Positions 1 through 6,440 of a DNA stretch of 12,245 bases are shown piece after piece; within the stretch, counting starts at the first letter, position 1, and every line of letters begins with the position of its first letter. This DNA is from JBBQVS01 sp038211295. Its GTDB lineage: Bacteria > Chloroflexota > Ktedonobacteria > Ktedonobacterales > Ktedonobacteraceae. The DNA lies in the NCBI GenBank assembly GCA_038211295.1, contig JBBQVS010000107.1, positions 1-12,245 of the forward strand, written 5' to 3'. A model generated the notes under the pieces. The model saw nothing but the letters and a program-made list of their open reading frames with translations. It did not search any database and was not told the origin of the DNA. The position numbers and the translations under genes are program-made.

Positions 1-62
1 CATTCTTGTGTACTGGCTTGATGGTGGAGGATAAAGCAGCCTATAAGTTGCTATGTGTGAAG

Positions 63-144
63 TGTGGATAACGGCTTATGAAGGAGTGTTGTGTGGTGAG
101 GCTTGTCTCACCACACATCACTCCTTCATACGCCGTTATCCACA
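63..144. repeat. Long near-perfect inverted repeat (38-bp stem, 6-nt loop) downstream of mutS2
   Basis: Positions 63-100 pair with 107-144. I count 36 of 38 base pairs, with mismatches at 76/131 and 89/118, and a six-base loop GCTTGT at 101-106. It begins nine bases beyond the mutS2 stop codon, so the mutS2 transcript would end in this hairpin. It may act as a terminator or a 3'-end stabiliser. On the mutS2 strand no U-rich tract follows, so it is not a canonical intrinsic terminator. Both feet carry TTATCCACA in inverted orientation, which is the consensus DnaA box. The apex contains GGCTTGTCTC, also found at the apex of the hairpin at 9659-9721. A mobile or REP-like palindrome is an equally good reading. 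Confidence 0.9.
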
Positions 145-153
145 AGTGTTTTA

Positions 154-2625
154 TTATGCTGCCAGTGTGATAACCGTAACGCCATCGCCCCCTTCTTTGG
201 GGGGAGCTGAGGCGTAAGCTTTTACGAGTGGATGGTGCGCGAGTTGCTCGCGGATAGCCGCACGTAACGCGCCTGTACCCTTGCCATGTACGATGCGAAC
301 GGCAGCGAGGCCCGCCATTGCCGCGTTATCGAGGTAGGTATCCAGTTCCTCAAGTGCTTGCTCGACGCGCCACCCGCGTATATCAAGCTGCATATCCACC
401 GCCGGGCGGTCTTCGTAGCGTGGAATATTGATATCGGAAGAGACAACGTGTAGTGGTCGCTCCTCTGCCGTCGCCTTGCGCCTGCTCAAACGTTCGATAT
501 TATCGACATTGACGCGGAAGCGCAACGCCCCCATCTGCACCTCAGCCTCGCTATGGTCTGCCGAAAGCCCGACCAGTTCCGCGTTTTGTCCAAAGTTCTG
601 CACAAAGACGGTATCGCCAATCCGCAGGGGAGCCTCGCCCGTACCACCACTTGCTACCTCTGTATCGGGTGTCGCGGCACGTTTCGCGGCACGCTTTGGC
701 TCAGGTGCCATCGTGATTTTCTCGTCAAGACCTCGCACCTGCTGTCGCATCTCGCCCAGGCGTTCGCGTGTCAGATTGATACGGCTTACGTCAACCTTCA
801 CCTTTGAGAGTGACGCCTGTATTTGCTCTAACTCGCGCCGTGCCTGTGCGCGTGCCTCGTTAAGAATACGCACGCGATCCTGTTCGAGTTTGTACCGTTC
901 TTCCTCAAGCTGCTTACGCTGATACTCCGCCTCCACGCGCTCCATGTTCAGGTGATACCGTTCATCCTCTGCTGTTTTGCGCTCCGTTTGCAAGCCCTCC
1001 AGCAAGCTCTCCATTCGCACGCCTTCGCTGCCAAGAAACTCGCGTCCCTTCTGAATAATCGCGTCATCCAGTCCTAGACGGTTCGCGATTGCCAGCGCGT
1101 TGCTGCGTCCGGGGAGACCAATGCTCAACTTATAGGTTGGTGAAAGCGTCTCAATGTTGAACTCGACGGAGGCGTTGGTTACACCCTCTTGCTCGTGCGC
1201 GAACGCCTTGAGTTCAGAGTAGTGCGTTGTGGCAACGGTTGTGACGCGCCGCTCTAATAGAAAGGTCAGGATGGCGCGCGCCAACGCAGACCCCTCGCTT
1301 GGATCAGTACCCGCGCCCAACTCGTCAAGCAAAATCATGATTGGCGATGTGCGTTGCTTTTTGAGCAACGTTCCCGCCATCGCGCCACTGATGGCAGGTG
1401 TGCCGCGCTGCTGCTCCTCATCGACGCGGCGCAGTATCTCGATGATACGGCTCAGGTGCGACGAAAAGGTACTCAGGCTCTGCTCGATACTCTGCTCGTC
1501 ACCAATGTCGGCAAAGATATCTTCATAGATTGCAACCTCTGAGTCGTCGTCGGCGGGTATGTGCATTCCCGCCTGCGCCATGAGTGTCAGCAGACCAACA
1601 GTTTTCAGCGCAACGGTTTTGCCGCCCGTATTTGGGCCGGTGATAACCACCATAAAGAAGTCGCGCCCAAGATGAAAGTTCGTCGGTACAACTGTCCCCG
1701 TCAGCAGAGGATGCCGTGCGTTTCGCAGGTCAATGCGTCCCTGATCGTTCAGGCGGGGCGCGTGCGAGCGTGTCATGCGCCCATATCGGGCTTTGGCGAG
1801 GTGCAAGTCAAATTCCGCAATCAACTCAACCGCGACCTTGAGAGCCTCGGCCTCACGTCCAATCTCGGCGGAAAGCACGCGCAGAATACGCTCGATCTCC
1901 TGTCGCTCCTCGATCTGGAATTGGCGTACCTTGTTGTTGAGTTCGACAACCACCATCGGCTCCACAAATACAGTCGCACCGCTTGATGACTGGTCATGAA
2001 TGATGCCGCGCACCTGACCGCGACTCTCCGAGCGCACCGGAACAACGTAGCGATCATTGCGGATGGTGATGATCGGCTCTTGCAACGCGCCGCCGAATTC
2101 GCCAACAAGCGTTCGCAAGCGGTCTTGCAGTCGCTGGCTTGCACCGCGCAGGTCGAAGCGTATCTTACGGAGTGCAGGGCTAGCGGAATCAAGCACATCG
2201 CCATCTTCGCTTACCGTCTCTTCGATGCGGCGTACAATCTGTGGGCGCGTGGGAATATCGCCACCGAGCATGTGCAGGAGCGGAAAAACTTCCGCATCAA
2301 TCCGATCAAGCAGGCGAGCGACGTTGATTGTACTGCGTACCGTCTCCATAATCTCGACCATATCGGCGGGACTCAGGACGCCATCACGAGCGGCGCGGAC
2401 GAGCGAGGGGCGAATGTCGTGTGCGCCACCCACGCCTGCGTCCGCGTGCAAGTCAATCAAGCGGGAAGCCTCGGTTGTGTAAGCAAGGCGACGCCGCGCC
2501 TCATCCAGATTTGGCGTTGGCTCCAGGGCCGCCACCAGGTCTTTACTGGCAGAAAATGCCGCCTCGCGTGCGACTTTTATCAGTATTTTTGGGTACTCCA
2601 GCGTGAGTAAACTTTTCTCGTGCAT
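154..2625 (-). CDS. mutS2: Endonuclease MutS2 (MutS-family ATPase with C-terminal Smr nuclease domain)
   Basis: An 823-residue MutS2, close to the usual 780-800. MutS2 proteins bind branched DNA or collided ribosomes. They limit homologous recombination or act in ribosome rescue, and are not part of classical mismatch repair. Visible in order: a MutS-like core and clamp region (about 1-300), Walker A GPNTGGKT at 330-337, the STFSSH signature at 385-390, Walker B with ILLDELGAGTD at 431-441, a highly charged coiled coil (about 530-640), an acidic/basic linker, and a C-terminal Smr domain from about 745 with LDIRG (747-751) and HGKGTGALR (780-788). Between the signature and Walker B there is a segment of about 20-25 residues (roughly 403-428) that I do not recall from Bacillus MutS2. 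The ATG start gives the family N-terminus, although no good Shine-Dalgarno sequence lies in front of it. It is divergent from the small gene at 2883. Confidence 0.96.
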   Translation of the reverse strand: MHEKSLLTLEYPKILIKVAREAAFSASKDLVAALEPTPNLDEARRRLAYTTEASRLIDLHADAGVGGAHDIRPSLVRAARDGVLSPADMVEIMETVRSTINVARLLDRIDAEVFPLLHMLGGDIPTRPQIVRRIEETVSEDGDVLDSASPALRKIRFDLRGASQRLQDRLRTLVGEFGGALQEPIITIRNDRYVVPVRSESRGQVRGIIHDQSSSGATVFVEPMVVVELNNKVRQFQIEERQEIERILRVLSAEIGREAEALKVAVELIAEFDLHLAKARYGRMTRSHAPRLNDQGRIDLRNARHPLLTGTVVPTNFHLGRDFFMVVITGPNTGGKTVALKTVGLLTLMAQAGMHIPADDDSEVAIYEDIFADIGDEQSIEQSLSTFSSHLSRIIEILRRVDEEQQRGTPAISGAMAGTLLKKQRTSPIMILLDELGAGTDPSEGSALARAILTFLLERRVTTVATTHYSELKAFAHEQEGVTNASVEFNIETLSPTYKLSIGLPGRSNALAIANRLGLDDAIIQKGREFLGSEGVRMESLLEGLQTERKTAEDERYHLNMERVEAEYQRKQLEEERYKLEQDRVRILNEARAQARRELEQIQASLSKVKVDVSRINLTRERLGEMRQQVRGLDEKITMAPEPKRAAKRAATPDTEVASGGTGEAPLRIGDTVFVQNFGQNAELVGLSADHSEAEVQMGALRFRVNVDNIERLSRRKATAEERPLHVVSSDINIPRYEDRPAVDMQLDIRGWRVEQALEELDTYLDNAAMAGLAAVRIVHGKGTGALRAAIREQLAHHPLVKAYASAPPKEGGDGVTVITLAA

Positions 2626-2653
2626 GGTGTGTAAGTGAGTCCTCTACATGTGT

Positions 2654-2672
2654 GCGCTTTATACAAAAGCGC
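2654..2672. other. Small hairpin in the mutS2 5' leader
   Basis: GCGCTTT at 2654-2660 pairs perfectly with AAAGCGC at 2666-2672 around a five-base loop. It lies 29 bases upstream of the mutS2 start codon, inside the leader expected if the candidate promoter near 2760 is used. Function unknown. It could influence translation of mutS2, which lacks a clear ribosome binding site. Confidence 0.35.
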
Positions 2673-2759
2673 AATATCGCTATCTGCGTCAAAAGGGCCA
2701 TGAGTACAATATCATAATCGCGGAGGAAAGGAAATAGTGTGTAGGAAAAGCGTTCATCT

Positions 2760-2768
2760 ATTATAACA
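2760..2768 (-). promoter_or_regulatory. Candidate extended -10 promoter for mutS2
   Basis: On the minus strand this reads TGTTATAAT: a perfect TATAAT preceded by the TGn of an extended -10 element. No good -35 hexamer sits 16-18 bases upstream, which extended -10 promoters tolerate. Transcription from here would leave a leader of roughly 125 bases before the mutS2 start. Inferred from consensus only. Confidence 0.45.
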
Positions 2769-2803
2769 CTACGCACCGCTCTTTTGTTTCCTCACAGACA
2801 TAT

Positions 2804-2832
2804 TTGAAAAAATTCCTCTCTGTTCGTATGAT
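2804..2832 (+). promoter_or_regulatory. Sigma-70-type promoter for the 2883-3320 gene
   Basis: TTGAAA at 2804-2809 and TATGAT at 2827-2832 are separated by exactly 17 bases. Each hexamer matches the housekeeping consensus at five of six positions. The expected start of transcription is near 2839, about 45 bases before the ATG at 2883. It is back-to-back with the mutS2 promoter candidate. Confidence 0.6.
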
Positions 2833-2882
2833 ATAGTAGAAAGAAAACGAGAAATGTGAGAGTAGAAGGGAAACAGGACACC

Positions 2883-3320
2883 ATGATTCTCCATGTGGGA
2901 GAGCGCGTCTTCTGGGGCGCACCCGAAGTAATTTATCTCGAAGGCATCATCACAAAACTGGACGAAGAGACGCAAACCGTTAGCGTGCATATTGATAGAG
3001 CAACCACACATTCCGCGCACCTGATCGATACTGATATCCCTTTCGCTGCGAATGGTGTAACGCCGTCGCAAACGGAGAGTCCGCCGGGAACGACCACGCA
3101 ACGCAACGGCGAGCGGCAGCCCCCACGACAGATGAGCGACGACGAGAAGGTGCAGAGTGCCGCCGCCGTCGCGGTGCATCAGCAATACGGCTATACTTTG
3201 CCTATGGAACAAGAGTTGCTGTTAATCGGTCAAGTTGAAAAGCTCCTCAACGACGACCCGACTAGGAGAGCGCACATCATCGCGTCGATGGACGCGATTC
3301 TGCAACGCGAGTTTCTGTAA
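2883..3320 (+). CDS. Hypothetical protein, 145 aa, two-part acidic protein
   Basis: I do not recognise this protein. The ATG at 2883 gives 145 residues. An in-frame GTG at 2856 would add nine, but it has no ribosome binding site, whereas AGAAGGG and AGGA precede the ATG. The first 50 residues alternate hydrophobic and charged residues around GERVFWGAPEV and a TQTVSVHID strand. This suggests a small beta-barrel (SH3 or Tudor-like), which is inference only. A Pro/Thr/Gln-rich linker (about 60-85) follows, then a helical C-terminal region rich in Ala, Gln and Leu ending in LQREFL. No signal peptide, membrane segment or cysteine cluster is seen, so it is probably cytoplasmic. It has its own good promoter and stands alone between mutS2 and the zinc-ribbon gene. 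The opposite-strand frame (2769-3212) is judged to be a shadow. Confidence 0.75.
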   Translation: MILHVGERVFWGAPEVIYLEGIITKLDEETQTVSVHIDRATTHSAHLIDTDIPFAANGVTPSQTESPPGTTTQRNGERQPPRQMSDDEKVQSAAAVAVHQQYGYTLPMEQELLLIGQVEKLLNDDPTRRAHIIASMDAILQREFL

Positions 3321-3487
3321 CGTCGGACAGATGAGGACAGTAGCGTGCTGGCTCTGTCTATGGCTCAATTGACCTTCTTCCCACGTGTAGAACGCAGGAG
3401 ATTTCTAATCTCACGATTGTGCTTTTCTGTTTCAATAAGTCGCGATAGGAGAACTTGAGCGGAAGCAGTGCTTTGTGAGGTTGCTCA

Positions 3488-3516
3488 TAGACTTCTCTGC
3501 TGGCACGGCATATACT
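3488..3516 (+). promoter_or_regulatory. Candidate promoter for the zinc-ribbon membrane protein gene
   Basis: TAGACT at 3488-3493 and TATACT at 3511-3516 are separated by 17 bases, matching consensus at four and five of six positions. The expected leader to the ATG at 3563 is about 40 bases. The rest of the 3321-3562 gap shows no gene or clear terminator. Confidence 0.4.
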
Positions 3517-3562
3517 AATATGGAAGAGATACCGTGAGCACGTTTGGAATGGAGAGACACAC

Positions 3563-4414
3563 ATGAATTGTGTACGTTGCAATGCACCGCTACAGCTCAA
3601 CGAACGCTTTTGCCACAATTGTGGTCTGTCGGTTACATCCGCTAGCAGCGATGCACTCACGATCAGGCCGCAGGCACCACAAAGCCCTATTCGTCTCTCG
3701 CCACATTCACAACAAAACCAAAACCAGCAGGCGGCTCCTGCACTCTTTCCGCAGCCGCCAAACGTATCACAAGCACAGGGACTTGCTTCAGGGCATCCCT
3801 ATCAGCCAAATACTATACGTACAGGAGTGGACATGCAGCCAGATACTGTTACCACCAGTCCCACAAGCCCGCCGCGTCGTCGGCGCAGTCGCGTCGGGTG
3901 CGCGTTGGGATGCTTCAGCACCTTCGCCATCTTCATCATTGTCATTGGCGCGGTCTGGGTTTTCGCCTTGCGTCCCTATGCTCACGATCTGGCGACCACC
4001 CAGATCGACAACGCTATGACCTCGGCAATCAACCAGATTCCACCGCAGGTCGCGCAAATTCCAGCCGGAACAACGTTTCCAGTACAAGAGGTGGTTTTGA
4101 ATAATCTGCTCGTCCTCAACATCGCTCCTGCCGATCCTGTGCAAAGCACAAATGTACAGATTACTCCGAACAACGTACAGCTAGATTTTAAGCTCTACGG
4201 GCAGCCCTGTACGATTACGAGCGTACCGCAGGCACAGAATGGAAAGTTGGTCGCGACAAATGTTACCGTTTCAGGTATAATCGGGCTTGTCATGTCGTCT
4301 GCCGACATCACTTCCTTGCTCAATAAACATTTCGCGGACGCACAGGCGCGTATCAATCACACCATCACGAGTGTACAATTGAAAGACCATGAGATGAACC
4401 TGATGTTTGGATAG
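3563..4414 (+). CDS. Zinc-ribbon, single-pass membrane protein with extracytoplasmic LmeA/DUF2993-like domain
   Basis: A 283-residue protein in three parts. At the N-terminus is a four-cysteine zinc ribbon (C3, C6, C17, C20), ending HNCG, of the double-zinc-ribbon type. A Pro/Gln/Ser-rich, probably disordered stretch (about 30-104) leads to a basic RRRRSR cluster (105-110). A membrane helix follows (about 113-136), predicting the ribbon in the cytoplasm and residues 137-283 outside. The external part is rich in beta-prone segments with alternating hydrophobics (VQITPNNVQLDFKLYG), reminiscent of the lipid-binding DUF2993/LmeA fold. That assignment is inference. GGAGAG at 3551-3556 is well spaced from the ATG. 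The gene converges on the signal peptidase gene with six bases between stop codons. Function is unknown; a membrane-anchored sensor or envelope lipid-handling protein would fit. Confidence 0.82.
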   Translation: MNCVRCNAPLQLNERFCHNCGLSVTSASSDALTIRPQAPQSPIRLSPHSQQNQNQQAAPALFPQPPNVSQAQGLASGHPYQPNTIRTGVDMQPDTVTTSPTSPPRRRRSRVGCALGCFSTFAIFIIVIGAVWVFALRPYAHDLATTQIDNAMTSAINQIPPQVAQIPAGTTFPVQEVVLNNLLVLNIAPADPVQSTNVQITPNNVQLDFKLYGQPCTITSVPQAQNGKLVATNVTVSGIIGLVMSSADITSLLNKHFADAQARINHTITSVQLKDHEMNLMFG

Positions 4415-4420
4415 CTGTTG

Positions 4421-5158
4421 TTAGACACGCTTGCGGCGGGAGCAAGCGACAAACAGGCCGGGCGTCACAAGCAACAAAACCATGTTTGTGTTGACTGTTC
4501 CCGATGCTGGCGTGGTCACGCTGGTGACGTGATTGTTTGGGCTAATCGGGCATATGTCGGTAGAGTTTGTTGGTGAGGGGGCGTGAATACTGTTGAAATG
4601 TGTTGCTTGATTTTGTAGCAAGCCATTGTTATCCTGTCCGAAGGGCCAGTAGACAAGGGCGGCGCGTCCAATCACGTTCGCACGCGGCACACAGCCCCAA
4701 TCGCGTGAGTCAGAGCTACCGTTGCGGTTGTCGCCCAGTACAAAATAGGTATTTGGTGGAATGACGCGGTTCATAAATGGAGAGAATGGATTACCTTGAT
4801 TGCTGGCTCGTACATATGGCTCAGTGAGGGCGGTTCCGTTGACGTAAACGGTTGTGTCCTTAATTGTGATAACGTCGCCAGGCAACCCAATCACGCGTTT
4901 CACATAGTCGAGGGTAGGGTTGGGTGGTGCTACGAACACAACCACGTCACCGCGAGCCGGTGCATGGAAAAGATACGTCCATTTATCCACGAGAATCAGC
5001 TCTTGATCGTGCAAGTTCGGTTCCATGCTGTGTCCGTCGATATTGAAGTTCTGTACGGCTAAACGGATAATAAGAAACATCAGCACTGTCAAAACGAGTG
5101 TCTCAATGACCTCACGAACCAGGCGATAACGTCTTTCAAAATCAAGTTCTGGATTCAC
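4421..5158 (-). CDS. lepB: Type I signal peptidase (downstream paralogue)
   Basis: A 245-residue S26 signal peptidase that cleaves signal peptides from exported proteins at the outer face of the membrane. From the chosen start: an N-terminal membrane helix (about 18-37), the catalytic serine in GHSMEP (Ser44), the general-base lysine in YVKRVIGLPGD (Lys87), and box E with GDNRNGSSDSRDWG (from about 142). The enzyme is complete. A low-complexity Asn/Ser/Thr/Pro linker follows, then a second hydrophobic segment (about 225-239) and a final SRRKRV, so the protein probably spans the membrane twice. The start is a GTG at 5158: GAGGG at 5168-5172 lies nine bases before it, and the resulting MNPELDFERR aligns with the paralogue's MNAEIELSFEKR. 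A TTG at 5167 would abut that site, and a stop precedes it in frame. The closely similar paralogue lies upstream, about 130 bases away, probably from tandem duplication. Confidence 0.95.
   Translation of the reverse strand: MNPELDFERRYRLVREVIETLVLTVLMFLIIRLAVQNFNIDGHSMEPNLHDQELILVDKWTYLFHAPARGDVVVFVAPPNPTLDYVKRVIGLPGDVITIKDTTVYVNGTALTEPYVRASNQGNPFSPFMNRVIPPNTYFVLGDNRNGSSDSRDWGCVPRANVIGRAALVYWPFGQDNNGLLQNQATHFNSIHAPSPTNSTDICPISPNNHVTSVTTPASGTVNTNMVLLLVTPGLFVACSRRKRV
4428..4448. terminator. GC-rich hairpin at convergent gene ends
   Basis: CGCTTGC (4428-4434) pairs with GCAAGCG (4442-4448) around a seven-base loop. It starts 14 bases after the zinc-ribbon gene stop and lies inside the last codons of the oppositely read signal peptidase gene, where it encodes the basic tail. 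No T-tract follows, so termination is a guess from position. Confidence 0.3.
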
Positions 5159-5286
5159 GGTTGGCAACCCTCATTCATCAGACTCTCTGCGGCGCATCCT
5201 TGCGCTGATTTCCTACATTTTGCTTCTTCGCGTTAGCAATTCCTGTAAAATTACGCGTGTCTATTTGCCTATCTGCTAATCGTTTC

Positions 5287-6012
5287 TCAATGTTTTCTTC
5301 TGCGTTTATAAGAGAATACCATGAATACCCCCGGCATCGCCACTAAAAACATAGTATTGACATCGATACCATGACTATTGGGTATCCCAGAGGTGAATGA
5401 TGTCGGGTGAACCGTTTGCGCCTGCTGCACTTTCCCATATACGGACGAGACATTGGGCAAGAGACCGCTATTGTCCTGTCCAAGGGGCCAATACACAAGA
5501 GCGGCACGCCCGATAATATTCTTGCGCGGCACAAAGCCCCATGTGCGTGAGTCCGAACTGCCGACGCGGTTATCGCCAAGCACAAAGAAGTCGTCAGGTG
5601 GCACAATCATTTTTACGATTGGGTTGTCGCCGGGTGTCGCGCCCATGCGAGCAGGTTGTACATAATACTCTTTTAGTGCCACACCATCTACGCTTGGCAT
5701 TCCGTCAGTAATCGTGATTATGTCGCCGGGAATGCCAACAACACGCTTTACGTAATCCGCACTGGGTTCAGGTGGAGCAACGAATACGATGACATCGCCG
5801 CGCGTGGGTGCGTGAAACAGATAGGTCCACTTGTCAACGAGAATGAGTTCTCTATCATGCAGGCTTGGCTCCATGCTGTGTCCGTCCACGTTAAAATTCT
5901 GAACAGCCGAATGAATGACCAGGAACAGTAAGAGTGTCAAAACGGCGGTTTCTATAACCTCGCGTATCAGACGATGGCGTTTCTCAAAGCTAAGCTCTAT
6001 CTCCGCGTTCAT
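5287..6012 (-). CDS. lepB: Type I signal peptidase (upstream paralogue)
   Basis: A 241-residue S26 signal peptidase. It has an N-terminal membrane helix (about 20-39), Ser46 in GHSMEP as nucleophile, Lys89 in YVKRVVGIPGD as general base, and GDNRVGSSDSRTWG from about 146. All catalytic boxes are intact, so both copies should be active. By eye, roughly two thirds of the catalytic region is identical to the downstream copy. The substrate-contacting segment between the lysine box and box E (about 101-140) and the C-terminal linker differ most, so cleavage preferences may differ. The tail again has a hydrophobic segment (about 219-234) followed by YKRRRKH. The ATG at 6012 has GAGGA with six-base spacing in front of it. 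It is probably the first gene of a two-gene unit with the downstream copy, though the gap between them (5159-5286) is long and could hold a separate promoter. Confidence 0.95.
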   Translation of the reverse strand: MNAEIELSFEKRHRLIREVIETAVLTLLLFLVIHSAVQNFNVDGHSMEPSLHDRELILVDKWTYLFHAPTRGDVIVFVAPPEPSADYVKRVVGIPGDIITITDGMPSVDGVALKEYYVQPARMGATPGDNPIVKMIVPPDDFFVLGDNRVGSSDSRTWGFVPRKNIIGRAALVYWPLGQDNSGLLPNVSSVYGKVQQAQTVHPTSFTSGIPNSHGIDVNTMFLVAMPGVFMVFSYKRRRKH

Positions 6013-6313
6013 ATATTTTCCTCATGGCTATCTCTTCGCTATCATGTGTCTTCTTACCTTTACCTATCGTCTCACTTACGCATCTTATTTACGTGTGCCA
6101 CTTACCCTTTTATACGATGTATTTATGTCACTAGTTGCGCCTCTCACCAATAGGAAATATTACTCATGTCTATATTGTTTTCTTTTAGAGAAGTGTATAC
6201 CCATTATAAATGTGGCAACGCGCGATTTCGTGCTTGCAGAGCCAGATAAATGATTGGATTCTACCCACTTTTTCCTGTTTTCCCCTCTTGACGTTAGAGG
6301 ATTTGTATAGTAG

Positions 6314-6322
6314 TGTTATATG
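6314..6322 (+). promoter_or_regulatory. Candidate extended -10 promoter for uvrA
   Basis: TGTTATATG at 6314-6322 has the TGn motif plus TATA, similar to the TGTTATAAT in front of mutS2. A TTGACG at 6288-6293 is too far upstream (23 bases) for this -10. With the standard 17-base spacing it would pair only with a poor TAGTGT. The element directly abuts the candidate LexA box, which would place that box over the transcription start. Confidence 0.35.
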
Positions 6323-6335
6323 GAACGTTTGTTTG
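6322..6335 (+). promoter_or_regulatory. Candidate LexA (SOS) box upstream of uvrA
   Basis: GGAACGTTTGTTTG fits the Gram-positive LexA/DinR consensus CGAACRNRYGTTYG at 12 of 14 positions, keeping the GAAC-N4-GTT core. It lies 105 bases before the uvrA start, just at the candidate -10. uvrA is a classical SOS gene, which raises the prior. The match could still be chance in AT-rich DNA. Confidence 0.45.
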
Positions 6336-6440
6336 TATTTTGTTATTAAAAGACTTTTCTTTACGAGCAAACAGCACTATATTCTTCTTTTTTGCGAGAA
6401 AATATTATAGCCCAATGATGGTGATGGACGGTGTAACGTT

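Larger units (their letters stand above)
6013..6440. other. AT-rich intergenic region between divergent signal peptidase and uvrA genes
   Basis: 428 bases without a credible gene and clearly richer in A and T than the flanking genes. Short frames at 5915-6253 (+) and 6185-6370 (-) give Phe/Tyr/Leu/Cys-rich peptides typical of chance translation of AT-rich DNA. It must hold the promoters of both divergent genes. The candidates I can support are near uvrA and are listed separately. For the signal peptidase side I see no convincing -35/-10 pair. Confidence 0.7.

Noticed and set aside
1..71. A short open frame ending at 69-71 with C-terminus reading LLCVKCG, as possible tail of a rightward gene
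   Set aside because: Only about 22 codons are visible, a second frame ending at 34 is equally open, and no family is recognisable. It would make the first hairpin lie between convergent genes, but this cannot be supported.
2769..3212. 147-residue frame on the minus strand opposite the 2883-3320 gene
   Set aside because: It is antisense to a gene with a good promoter and start, and its product is Arg/His/Leu-rich with no domain, as expected of a shadow frame.
3329..3359. Weak stem (GACAG...CTGTC) after the 2883-3320 gene as a terminator
   Set aside because: Short, bulged and without a following T-tract; not distinguishable from chance.
3501..3517. TGGCACG resembling a sigma-54 -24 element upstream of the zinc-ribbon gene
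   Set aside because: The required TTGC -12 element is absent at the right distance.
3358..3660. 100-residue minus-strand frame over the 3321-3562 gap
   Set aside because: It overlaps the start of the zinc-ribbon gene, has irregular composition and no ribosome binding site or recognisable family.
4983..4998. TTATCCACG inside the signal peptidase gene as another DnaA box
   Set aside because: One mismatch at the last base and within coding sequence that is constrained by the protein; likely chance.
5915..6370. Small open frames on both strands in the AT-rich intergenic region
   Set aside because: Hydrophobic, Tyr/Cys/Phe-rich translations without ribosome binding sites, partly overlapping the signal peptidase gene antisense.
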